From: Euryarchaeota archaeon RBG_16_67_27
GTDB lineage: Archaea > Thermoplasmatota > Thermoplasmata > RBG-16-68-12
NCBI GenBank assembly: GCA_001800745.1
Contig: MGVZ01000020.1
Span: 18,858 to 53,618 of the forward strand
Length of the DNA stretch: 34,761 bases
Direction: 5' to 3'
Below are positions 16,628-24,921 of this stretch, piece after piece. Every line of letters begins with the position of its first letter. Within the stretch, counting starts at the first letter, position 1. Under the pieces are notes generated by a model that saw nothing but the letters and a program-made list of their open reading frames with translations, made no database searches and was not told the DNA's origin. The position numbers and the translations under genes are program-made.

Positions 16628-18583
16628 GTGTTCGAGGTCCTCGAACGGGACGGGCTCGCGCGGATCGGCGCGCTCGACACGCCCCACGGGCGGGTGACGA
16701 CCCCCGCCCTCCTCCCCGTCGTGAACCCGGGTCGCCCGATCGTGCCGCCCGTGGAGCTCGCGGACCGCTTCCATGCGGAGATCCTGATCACGAATGCGTA
16801 CATCCTGGGCAAGGGCGCGCACCGCGAGGAGGTCATGCGGCGGGGCGTCCACGACTTCCTCGGTTTCCAGCGAGCGGTGATGACGGATTCCGGGGCGTTC
16901 CAGGCCCACGTGTACGGGGACGTCGCGGTCTCGAATGTGGAGGTCCTCGAGTTCCAGAAGGCGATCGGCTCGGACCTGGGCACGATGCTCGACGTGTTCT
17001 CGGAGCCGGAGCACGATCACGACCGGGCGTCCGCGGACGTCGACGAGACGATCCGGCGCGCGAAGGAAGCGGACGCGATTCGCGGGGACCTCGGGCTCGT
17101 CGGCGCGGTCCAGGGCGGACTCCACGCGGACCTCCGGGAGCGTTGCGCCCGGGAGGTGTCCACCCTCGGGATCGCCGTCGCCGCGATCGGGGGCGTGGTC
17201 CCCCTGATGGAGGCGTACCGGTTCCGCGACCTCGTCCGCGTGATCGTCGCCTCGAAGCGGGGCATGGACCCTTCGAAGCCCGTCCACCTGTTCGGCGCAG
17301 GGCACCCGATGCTCTTCCCCCTCGCGGTGCTCCTCGGCTGCGACATGTTCGATTCCGCATCCTATGCGAAGTACGCGCGCGACGGGCGCATGCTCTTCCC
17401 GGACGGGACCCGTCGGGCCGCGGAGCTCCGGGACAGCGGATGCGTCTGTCCCACGTGCGCGTCCCACGGAATCGATGAGCTGTCGAGGGACGAGCGGCTC
17501 CTCGCGGAGCACAACCTCCACGTCTGCTTCGCGGCCGTCCGCGAGGTCCGCCGCGCGATCGCCGCAGGGGAGCTGTGGGAGCTCGTCGAGCGTCGGGCGC
17601 GGGACCATCCCGCGCTCCTCGACGCGCTCCGGGATCTCCGGGCGCACAACGATTTCCTCGAGGCGTCCGAGCCTCTCTCCCGCCGCGGCGCGCTGTACTA
17701 CGTCGGCCCGGAGACCGCCCACCGGCCGGTCCTCCACCGATACCGCTCGCGGCTCCTTGCGCGCTACTCGAGCCCGCCCGCGAAAGGCCTCCTCGTCCTG
17801 CCCGAAGGCGACCGGCCGTACGCGCACCGGTACCGGGGCACCGTCGCGCGGGTGACGGCGGCCGCAGATGTCCACGTCGTCGTGAAGTCCCTCTGGGGGC
17901 CGGTACCTCTCGAGCTCGACCACGTGTGGCCGCTCTCCCAGTCCCTGATCCCGGACCGCGTGGACGTCGAGGCGCTCGAGGCCGCGGAGGTCTTCTTCCG
18001 GGAGTGGGCCGCGGGCGCAGGCTACGCGTTCGGCGTTCTCTGGGAGGGACCGGGCACGCTCGAGGATCTCGCACGACGGGCCCCCGGCGGTCGCAGCGTC
18101 GACTGGAACCTCCTCCGCGTGCGTGCGACCGCGGACCTCCAGTTCGGGCGGGGCGCGGCGGACGCCCTGCTCCGCGGTCAGGTCTCCCTCGTCGTCTCAA
18201 AGAACACGAAGAAGGTCCGGAACGTGATCGTGGGCGGCGAGCACGTCCTCTCCCTGCGGGCGGAGGACGGCTACTTCACCCTCAAGGCCGCGGGCGCCCG
18301 CCGTCTCCGGGAGGCGTTCGCCCCGCCCCGGCTCCGGGTCGTCGTCGACCCCGACGCGATTCCGTTCCACCGCGAGGGAAAGAACGTCTTTGCGAAGTTC
18401 GTCCGGGACGCGGATCCGGACATACGTCCGGGCGACGAGGTTCTCGTCGTCTCCCCCGAGGACGACCTGTGCGCGGTCGCCCGCTCGGCGATGAACCGCC
18501 GCGAGATGCTCGCGTTCACCCGCGGCGTCGCCGCGTTCGTCCGCGAGGGCGTGCCTCCCGCGACGTCCGCTCCGCTGCGCTGA
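16628..18583 (+). CDS. tgtA: Archaeosine tRNA-guanine transglycosylase with C-terminal PUA domain
   Basis: TPALLPVVNPG, MTDSGAFQ, GLVGAVQGGLH, CVCPTCASHG Zn site, C-terminal KNVFAKFVRDADPDIRPGDEVLVVSPEDDLCAVARSAM PUA; GTG start, TATA-like gcatatcc about 25 nt upstream. Confidence 0.95.
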   Translation: MFEVLERDGLARIGALDTPHGRVTTPALLPVVNPGRPIVPPVELADRFHAEILITNAYILGKGAHREEVMRRGVHDFLGFQRAVMTDSGAFQAHVYGDVAVSNVEVLEFQKAIGSDLGTMLDVFSEPEHDHDRASADVDETIRRAKEADAIRGDLGLVGAVQGGLHADLRERCAREVSTLGIAVAAIGGVVPLMEAYRFRDLVRVIVASKRGMDPSKPVHLFGAGHPMLFPLAVLLGCDMFDSASYAKYARDGRMLFPDGTRRAAELRDSGCVCPTCASHGIDELSRDERLLAEHNLHVCFAAVREVRRAIAAGELWELVERRARDHPALLDALRDLRAHNDFLEASEPLSRRGALYYVGPETAHRPVLHRYRSRLLARYSSPPAKGLLVLPEGDRPYAHRYRGTVARVTAAADVHVVVKSLWGPVPLELDHVWPLSQSLIPDRVDVEALEAAEVFFREWAAGAGYAFGVLWEGPGTLEDLARRAPGGRSVDWNLLRVRATADLQFGRGAADALLRGQVSLVVSKNTKKVRNVIVGGEHVLSLRAEDGYFTLKAAGARRLREAFAPPRLRVVVDPDAIPFHREGKNVFAKFVRDADPDIRPGDEVLVVSPEDDLCAVARSAMNRREMLAFTRGVAAFVREGVPPATSAPLR

Positions 18584-18773
18584 CGGACGCGAGGTACCCG
18601 TCCAGGGCGTGGAGGAGGCTCATCGGCCCGTCCGCGGCCGCGACCGCCGTGACCGTCCGGCCGCGGCGCCGCGTGCGTACGGAGCGCTCGTCGTCCGGAG
18701 CGACGGCGCCCTCGACCGCCCGCGCGCGCTCGTCGTCGTCGAATGTGAGGGTGAGCCGGGCACGAGACTTCAT
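18516..18773 (-). CDS. KEOPS complex subunit Pcc1-like
   Basis: MKSRARLTLTFDDDERARAVEGAVAPDDERSVRTRRRGRTVTAVAAADGPMSLLHALDGYLASVSAAE matches the Pcc1/CTAG pattern; ATG lies 5 nt after the tRNA-Gln 3' end. Confidence 0.8.
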   Translation of the reverse strand: MKSRARLTLTFDDDERARAVEGAVAPDDERSVRTRRRGRTVTAVAAADGPMSLLHALDGYLASVSAAERTSREARPRGRTRRRRG

Positions 18774-18778
18774 CGGGA

Positions 18779-18851
18779 TAGCCCCGGGCAGATTCGAACT
18801 GCCGTCGCGGGTTCCAAAGACCCGTATGCTTGACCGCTACACCACGGGGCT
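18779..18851 (-). tRNA. tRNA-Gln (anticodon TTG)
   Basis: Reverse complement AGCCCCG TG GTGT AGCGGTCAA GCAT A CGGGT CTTTGGA ACCCG CGAC GGCAG TTCGAAT CTGCC CGGGGCT A; 73-nt cloverleaf; no encoded CCA. Confidence 0.97.
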
Positions 18852-20135
18852 GCAGGCGTGCATTTCCGCGGGTGTATAAAGCCCATCGGTTGCGACGTAC
18901 CCACGGAGGTCCGTCGCGCCCGCGCCGTCGATGCGCACGCGGACGAACTCTCCGATCGCGACGGGCTCGCGGAGGACGACCTGCCGGTACTCCGGCGTTC
19001 GGGCGAGGACCGTGCCCTCCTTCCCTGGCTCGGTGACAACGACCTCGACCTCGCGACCGACGTGCGCGGCGTGGACCTCGGTCGCCACCGCGAACCGAAG
19101 CGCGGCGAGCCGACGCGACCTCCCCTTCACCTGCCACCCGACGATCTGGCCGGGCATCGCGGAGGCGGGGGTCCCGGGGCGCGCGGAGAACCGCGTGACG
19201 TTCACGATGTCCGGCCGCACGCGCCGCACGAGGTCCATGGTCCCCTCGAAGGCGGCTTCCGTCTCTCCGGGGAACCCCACGATCGCGTCCGTCGAGAGGC
19301 ACAGCTCCGGGTACGCGCGACGGAACCCGGCGACGATCTCCTCGAAGTCGCGCACGATGTACTCGCGCTGCATCGCCTCGAGGACGCCGTCGCTCCCGCT
19401 CTGGACGGGAAGATGGAGGAACTTGAACACCTTCTCCGATGCGAACGACTCGATGAGCTCGTCGACGATCGGGAGGACCGTGAGGGGGTCGGCCATGCCG
19501 ACGCGCACACGGAATGTCCCGGGGATCTCGTCGATCGCTTCCAGGAGGCGAGGGAGGTCCGTTTCCGTGTCCCGGCCATACGCCGCGGTGTCCTGCCCCG
19601 TGAGCTTGATCTCCCTCACACCGCGCGCGACATGGCGGCGCACCTCCGCGACGAGGTCGCCGATCAGCCGCGACGACACCCGGCCCCGCGCGACGCGGGT
19701 GATGCAGTACGTGCAGCGGCCTGCACATCCCTGGGCGATCGGGACGATCGCGTCGTGCCAGCCGAACGACCGGGACTCGACCTCCGCCGCCCGGTCCCCG
19801 CATGCCGTGCCCGCACCGATGAGGTCGACGATCTCGGGCCACTTCCGGGGCGGCAGGAGTTTCGCGCGGGGCGCGAGCGCCATCACCCGGTCCCGTTGCG
19901 CCGCCGCCATGCAGCCTGCGACGACGAGCGGCCGGTCATGGGCCGCGAGGGCGCGGATCCGGCGGGCCATCCGCCGTTCCGTCGCATCGACGACCGTGCA
20001 CGTGACGAGGACGTGGGCATCCGCCTCCGCCTCGGAGCGCTCGATCGAGTGTCCGCTCCGGGAGAGCGCCTCCTCCATGAGCCGGGCCTCCCCGTAGTTC
20101 TGGGTGCAGCCGTACGCCTCCACGTAGACCTTCAC
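18837..20135 (-). CDS. tRNA-t6A37 methylthiotransferase-like (e-MtaB/CDKAL1/MiaB family), radical SAM plus TRAM
   Basis: GTG 20135: VKVYVEAYGCTQNYGEARLMEEAL; VTCTVVDATERR; VVAGCMAA; radical SAM CAGRCTYC; C-terminal TRAM-like VGREVEVVVTEPGKEGTVLARTPEYRQVVL. TATA-like tatatc about 23-27 nt upstream. Confidence 0.93.
   Translation of the reverse strand: MKVYVEAYGCTQNYGEARLMEEALSRSGHSIERSEAEADAHVLVTCTVVDATERRMARRIRALAAHDRPLVVAGCMAAAQRDRVMALAPRAKLLPPRKWPEIVDLIGAGTACGDRAAEVESRSFGWHDAIVPIAQGCAGRCTYCITRVARGRVSSRLIGDLVAEVRRHVARGVREIKLTGQDTAAYGRDTETDLPRLLEAIDEIPGTFRVRVGMADPLTVLPIVDELIESFASEKVFKFLHLPVQSGSDGVLEAMQREYIVRDFEEIVAGFRRAYPELCLSTDAIVGFPGETEAAFEGTMDLVRRVRPDIVNVTRFSARPGTPASAMPGQIVGWQVKGRSRRLAALRFAVATEVHAAHVGREVEVVVTEPGKEGTVLARTPEYRQVVLREPVAIGEFVRVRIDGAGATDLRGYVATDGLYTPAEMHACSPVV
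18875..18880 (-). promoter_or_regulatory. TATA box for tRNA-Gln, inside the e-MtaB-like CDS
   Basis: tataaa on plus strand (TTTATA on minus), centred about 27 nt upstream of the tRNA 5' end at 18851; encodes Leu-Tyr of the C-terminus. Confidence 0.7.
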
Positions 20136-20272
20136 GACCCGAACGAAGGCGGCCAATGTATATCTCGGCTTCCCCGGGCGATCCCGGAGTCGTCCCCCGG
20201 CGCCGCGGATCCGACGGGACCTCGGGCGCGCGTCCGCAACTCTTATGGATGAGGGGCCTCTTCGGGTCGTCG

Positions 20273-20527
20273 ATGGATGCCCCTCCGGCGTCTCCACCGG
20301 CCGCTCCGGCTCCTGCCCCACGGCCCTCGAAGGTGCCCGAGCACGAGCTCCGCGATCGCGCGAGGGCGGCGAAGCTCCGCGCGAAGGCGGCGAAGGCCCG
20401 CCTGAAGTCGAACCGGCTCGAGGCGAAGGCGAAGCTCCTGTCCGAGAAGGCGTCGTACTGGGAGCAGCGCGCCGACGATCTCGATGGAGTCGTCCGTCCG
20501 CAGCCTCAGCCCAGTGTGGCCAAGTGA
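20273..20527 (+). CDS. Small coiled-coil protein, unknown function
   Basis: MDAPPASPPAAPAPAPRPSKVPEHELRDRARAAKLRAKAAKARLKSNRLEAKAKLLSEKASYWEQRADDL: Pro/Ala linker then Lys/Ala helix. ATG 20249 is an alternative start. Confidence 0.6.
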   Translation: MDAPPASPPAAPAPAPRPSKVPEHELRDRARAAKLRAKAAKARLKSNRLEAKAKLLSEKASYWEQRADDLDGVVRPQPQPSVAK

Positions 20528-20658
20528 CGGACCGGCGTAGGCGCGGGCACGTCGAGGTTCGGCCGCATCGGGACGCCCCGCTGCGCGACCTCGTTCACAT
20601 ACTCCAGCTCAAGGATCCACGAAAGGAGAGGGCTGTCCGTCTTCGTGAGTTTGCACAT
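20506..20658 (-). CDS. Candidate small protein (50 aa), unknown function
   Basis: MCKLTKTDSPLLSWILELEYVNEVAQRGVPMRPNLDVPAPTPVRHLATLG; fills the gap before the O-methyltransferase gene; stop overlaps the end of the coiled-coil CDS by 22 bp. Confidence 0.45.
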   Translation of the reverse strand: MCKLTKTDSPLLSWILELEYVNEVAQRGVPMRPNLDVPAPTPVRHLATLG

Positions 20659-20759
20659 GTCCCATCCCGGGTCCGGATTCGACCGTCCTCCGTCTTAATC
20701 GTTTGTCAACCGGTGCGAAGCTTCTTCCCACGCCCCGACGTGTCGAGCCCGGCGGATCG

Positions 20760-21395
20760 ATGACGGGAATCGTCGCTGAGGATGTGGACACGTACGTCGA
20801 CCGTCTCGCGAACCGCGGGGACTCCGTCCTCGCGGAGGTCGAGCGGGAGGGCCGGACCGAAGGCTGGCCGATCGTCGGCGCCGCGGAGGGGAGTCTCCTC
20901 CATATCCTCGCACGGTCCCTCGGCGCCCGCCGGATCCTGGAACTCGGGACGGCGATCGGGTACTCGGGCACGTGGCTTGCTCGCGCCTTGCCGTCGGGAG
21001 GCGAGCTCCTCACGGTGGAGGCGGATCCGAAGACGGCGGAGCGGGCCCGGCGGACGTTCGAGCGGACGGGGGTCGCGGACCGCGTGTCGATCCTCATCGG
21101 ACTCGCGGAGGACGTCCTCGCGGACCTCGCCGGTCCGTTCGATCTGATCTTCAACGACATCGACAAGGAGGCGTACCCGGCCGTCCTGGATCCGTGCATC
21201 CGTCGGATCCGCGTCGGGGGGCTCCTCGTCACGGACAACGTCCTCTGGAGCGGCGAGGTGGCCCGGGCGGGCCGGTCCCGGGAGACGAAGGCGATCCGGG
21301 CGTACAACGAGCGGCTCGCGAGGGACCCGCGCATGATCGCGTCGATCCTGCCCTTGCGGGACGGGGTGTCCGTCGCGGTCAAGGTCCGAGAGTGA
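20760..21395 (+). CDS. O-methyltransferase (COG4122/CCoAOMT-like)
   Basis: GWPIVGAAEGSLLHILARSLGARRILELGTAIGYSGTWLARAL...DLIFNDIDKEAYPAVLDPCIRRIRVGGLLVTDNVLWSGEV. Confidence 0.92.
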   Translation: MTGIVAEDVDTYVDRLANRGDSVLAEVEREGRTEGWPIVGAAEGSLLHILARSLGARRILELGTAIGYSGTWLARALPSGGELLTVEADPKTAERARRTFERTGVADRVSILIGLAEDVLADLAGPFDLIFNDIDKEAYPAVLDPCIRRIRVGGLLVTDNVLWSGEVARAGRSRETKAIRAYNERLARDPRMIASILPLRDGVSVAVKVRE

Positions 21396-21495
21396 CGCCC
21401 GCGTCCTGTCGTCCGTGGGTCGGCGGACGTGGACCGGACCGACCGTCGATCTCGGGCGTCCACAGGCTTCTTACCGGACACGGGCATGGCGGCCC

Positions 21496-22809
21496 GTGGC
21501 CCGCCGTCGCGCCGTGGAGCACATCTACGCGGAGACGGACGGCCAGGTCTATCTCGTCCGGGAGTCCGGGGTCCTACGGTTCCCTAGGACGGGCGAACCG
21601 CTGCCGTTCAAGACGGAGCGCCAGGAGTCGATGGACTTCGGTGCCTACCGCGTCCTCAAGGTGAAGCCCCTCCTCGACCACCACCCGGAGGAGTGGCTCG
21701 GCCGGGACGCGATCTTCGACCGCGACGACGTCGACCCCGTCGTGAAGCAGGCCGTGTACACGACGATGATCCGATGTGTCTCCGAGGTCGTCCTCTCGAA
21801 GGGCGCCCGCGTCCTCCTCGTGAAGGCGGTCCGCGGGTTCTCGAAGGGCCACTGGAATGTGCCTGGGGGGTTCATGGACTACGGCGAAGGTCCCGAGGCC
21901 GGCGTCGTCCGGGAGGCGGAGGAGGAGATCGGCGTGCCCGTCGCCCTCGACGGCCTCCTGAACGTGTATGTGAGCGGTTTCCCCGGGAAGCCGTCGTACA
22001 CCCTCGGGTTCGTCTACCAAGGGCACGTCCTCTCCGAGGGATTCGAGCTCAAGCCGGACGAGATCGAGTCCGCGGGTTGGTTCACGGTGGACAAAGGGCT
22101 CACCCTGACGCGCAACCCGTTCGCGAAGTGGGGACTCGTCGACTTCTTCCTCCAGAGCCCCGAGGCCCGGCGGTCGCTCCGTGTCAAGCGCCACGGCCTC
22201 TTCCGCGACGCGAACGCGGTCGTGCGGCCGACCGTCTTCCTCGACCGGGACGGAGTGATCAACCGCGGCCGGCCCGGGTACGTGCGGAGGCCGGCCGACT
22301 TCGAGTTCCTCCCCGGCGCGGTGGAGGGGATGCGGCGCCTCCAGGACGCGGGCTGGCGCCTCGTGATCGTGACGAACCAGGACGCCACGGGATGGAAACT
22401 CGTCCCGGAACGGCAGCTCGCACGGATCCACGACACGATGGTCCGAGGACTCCGGTCGGAGGGCGTCGAGGTCGCGGAGGTCTACTACTGCCCTCACCCC
22501 CTGCTCCGCGACTGCCCGTGTCGGAAGCCACGCCCGGGGATGCTCCTCGCCGCGGCCCGGGATTTCGGCGTGAATCCGCGGATGGCCTGGATGATTGGGG
22601 ACAAGGTCCTCGACGTCGCGACGGGTCGGGCGTTCGGCTGCCGGACCGCGTGGGTCGGACCCCGGGACTGGCGCGCGCGGTTCCGCGCGGAGGTGCGCCC
22701 GTGGCACCCCGACGTCGTCGCGGACGACCTCCTGGGGGCGGCGAAGGCGATCCTCCGGCGCGGATCGGCGGAGGACCCGCGAGGCTCCCACGACAAGGTC
22801 ACCGCGTGA
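21496..22809 (+). CDS. NUDIX hydrolase fused to HAD-superfamily phosphatase (GmhB/HisB-N-like)
   Basis: NUDIX box GGFMDYGEGPEAGVVREAEEEIGV; HAD FLDRDGVIN, VTNQ, Zn-type CPHPLLRDCPCRKPRPGM, GDKVLDVATGRAFG. GTG start 21496 (21514 alternative). Confidence 0.9.
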   Translation: MARRRAVEHIYAETDGQVYLVRESGVLRFPRTGEPLPFKTERQESMDFGAYRVLKVKPLLDHHPEEWLGRDAIFDRDDVDPVVKQAVYTTMIRCVSEVVLSKGARVLLVKAVRGFSKGHWNVPGGFMDYGEGPEAGVVREAEEEIGVPVALDGLLNVYVSGFPGKPSYTLGFVYQGHVLSEGFELKPDEIESAGWFTVDKGLTLTRNPFAKWGLVDFFLQSPEARRSLRVKRHGLFRDANAVVRPTVFLDRDGVINRGRPGYVRRPADFEFLPGAVEGMRRLQDAGWRLVIVTNQDATGWKLVPERQLARIHDTMVRGLRSEGVEVAEVYYCPHPLLRDCPCRKPRPGMLLAAARDFGVNPRMAWMIGDKVLDVATGRAFGCRTAWVGPRDWRARFRAEVRPWHPDVVADDLLGAAKAILRRGSAEDPRGSHDKVTA

Positions 22810-22932
22810 CCTCGGCGCCGCTCCGCGGTGAACGTGTGCTCTCGGACGACCCTGCAGACCTAGACCGGGTGGCTCCGGCACCGGCTTTCCCACGGTCGCT
22901 TCTGGGCCGCGCCAGGAGGCTCGCCCGAGGCA

Positions 22933-23376
22933 TCACACTCTCTGTTGCCGCCGGTGCGCCGCGGCGGAGCGGGCGACCTGGCGGGTCACGAGCTTCAGGC
23001 CGGACCACGTGGCGTCGATCGCGCACGCCTTCACGCCGACGAGGCCGTGGGCGCGCGCCTCCTCGCGCACCGCGGCTTCCGTGAGGTCCGTTGGCACGCC
23101 CGACGTCTCCGCCCAGGAGACCCAGATCGTTCCGTTCGGCTTGATGCTCCCCATCACCGCGTCAAACCGATCCCGAAGGATCGAGCGCTTCGCCGCGAAC
23201 ACGTGGACGAAGTCGAGGTTCCCCGCCGCGTGGGGGAGGAACAGCACGCCGGCGGGGACATGGCCGAGGATCCTCCTGTAGTCGCCGGGCGCACCGACGA
23301 CCGCAGCGACGACGCCAGCCCGGAGGCCGAGCAGCTCCGCGACCGACCTTCGCGATTCCTTGCCGGGTCGCGGCAC
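22933..23376 (-). CDS. DUF3052-like protein
   Basis: LLFLPHAAGNLDFVHVFAAKRSILRDRFDAVMGSIKPNGTIWVSWAETSGVPTDLTEAAVREEARAHGLVGVKACAIDATWSGLKLVTR. Confidence 0.75.
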   Translation of the reverse strand: MPRPGKESRRSVAELLGLRAGVVAAVVGAPGDYRRILGHVPAGVLFLPHAAGNLDFVHVFAAKRSILRDRFDAVMGSIKPNGTIWVSWAETSGVPTDLTEAAVREEARAHGLVGVKACAIDATWSGLKLVTRQVARSAAAHRRQQRV

Positions 23377-23379
23377 GGC

Positions 23380-24798
23380 CTACCCGCCGCCGGTGCCCAG
23401 GAGGTCCTTGCTCGGTTCCGTGAGGTACTTCGGGTCGAGGACCCGCTCCGCCTCCTCGGCGCCGAGGATCCCCTTCTCAACGACGATCTGCTTGACCGTC
23501 TTCCCGGTCCGGCCGGCCTCCTTCGCGATCTCCGCGGCCTTCTCGTAGCCGATGATCGTGTTGAGCTTCGTTGCGATTGCGGGGCTCGACTCCGCGTACT
23601 TCAGGAGGGTCTCGACGTTCGCGGAGATCCCGTCGATGCAGCGGTGCGCGAACACCCGCGCGGCGTTGCCGAGGAGTTCGATGTTCTGCTGTAGCCGCTG
23701 GGACATCATCGGCATCATCGTGCACAGGTCGAGGTTTGAGTGGCTGTTCCCGACGGTGATCGCGACGTCGTTCCCGATCACCGTCGCCGCGACCTGCATC
23801 ACGGCCTCGGGGATCACGGGGTTCACCTTTCCCGGCATGATCGACGACCCCGGCTGGACCGCGGGGAGGTTGAGCTCCCGGAGGCCCGTGTGGGGTCCGG
23901 ACGCCATCCAGCGGAGGTCGTTCGAAATCTTCATCATCGAAACGGCGACGGTCCGAATCGCGCCGCTCGTCTCGACGAGGGCGTCCTGCGCCGCCTGGCT
24001 CTCGAAGTGGTTCTCCGCGACGCGGAACTTCGCCTGGGTCGTCGAGCTGATCTTCTCGACGACGCGGCCGGGGAAGTCGGGGTGTGCGTTGATGCCCGTG
24101 CCCACGGCGGTCCCTCCGATCGCGAGCTCCGCGAGCGCGCCGCGGGACGCGGAGACCCGGCGGATCCCGTGATCGATCTGGGACACGTACCCGGAGAACT
24201 CCTGGCCGAGTCGAATCGGGGTCGCGTCCATGAGGTGCGTGCGGGCCGCCTTGACGACGGGGTCGAACTCCTTCGCCTTCTTCGCGAGGCTGTCCTCGAG
24301 GTCGCGAAGGGCGGGGAGGAGATCCTGGTCGATCGCGAGCAAGGCCGCGATGTGGATCGCCGTCGGGATCACGTCGTTCGAGGACTGGCCCATGTTCACG
24401 TGATCGTTCGGATGGATCGGCCCCTTCTCGCCGAGCGCGTGGCCGAGGATCTCGTTCGCGCGGTTCGCGATGACCTCGTTCGCGTTCATATTCGTCGACG
24501 TGCCGCTTCCCGTCTGGAAGACGTCGAGCGGGAACTGCGGGTCGAGCTTCCCGTCCATGACCTCGTCCGCGGCCTTCGCGATCGCCTTCCCGAGCCTCCC
24601 CTCGAGAAGGTCGAGCTCCATGTTCGTCTCCGCCGCGGCCCTCTTGATGAGCCCGAGGGAATAGATGAACCGCCGCCCGAAGCGGATTCCGCTGATCGGG
24701 AAGTTCTCGATCGCCCGCTGGGTCTGCGCGCCCCAGTACGCATCCTTGGGGACCTTCAGCTCCCCGAGGAAATCCTTCTCAACCCGATGGTCCGTCAT
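23380..24798 (-). CDS. fumC: Fumarate hydratase, class II
   Basis: ATG 24798: MTDHRVEKDFLGELKVPKDAYWGAQTQRAIENFPISG; signature GSSIMPGKVNPVIPE. Confidence 0.96.
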   Translation of the reverse strand: MTDHRVEKDFLGELKVPKDAYWGAQTQRAIENFPISGIRFGRRFIYSLGLIKRAAAETNMELDLLEGRLGKAIAKAADEVMDGKLDPQFPLDVFQTGSGTSTNMNANEVIANRANEILGHALGEKGPIHPNDHVNMGQSSNDVIPTAIHIAALLAIDQDLLPALRDLEDSLAKKAKEFDPVVKAARTHLMDATPIRLGQEFSGYVSQIDHGIRRVSASRGALAELAIGGTAVGTGINAHPDFPGRVVEKISSTTQAKFRVAENHFESQAAQDALVETSGAIRTVAVSMMKISNDLRWMASGPHTGLRELNLPAVQPGSSIMPGKVNPVIPEAVMQVAATVIGNDVAITVGNSHSNLDLCTMMPMMSQRLQQNIELLGNAARVFAHRCIDGISANVETLLKYAESSPAIATKLNTIIGYEKAAEIAKEAGRTGKTVKQIVVEKGILGAEEAERVLDPKYLTEPSKDLLGTGGG

Positions 24799-24921
24799 CG
24801 CCGTCCGCCGGGAGTGCAAGAAGAGCCCGCCGCTATTAACCTTCTCCCGTAGGGGCAATACATACTCCACAGGGCCAACGTAGAAATCGCCGGCCGGCGG
24901 AGTGGGGGCGAGGGTGGAAGC

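Noticed and set aside
15632-17923. 763-aa minus-strand ORF
   Set aside because: Shadow frame over tgtA and the exonuclease gene; low-complexity Arg-rich translation.
22806-23084. Possible CDS starting with GTG overlapping the NUDIX-HAD stop
   Set aside because: Part of a long Arg/Gly-rich shadow ORF (21693..23084) that runs antisense to the DUF3052-like gene; no motif support.
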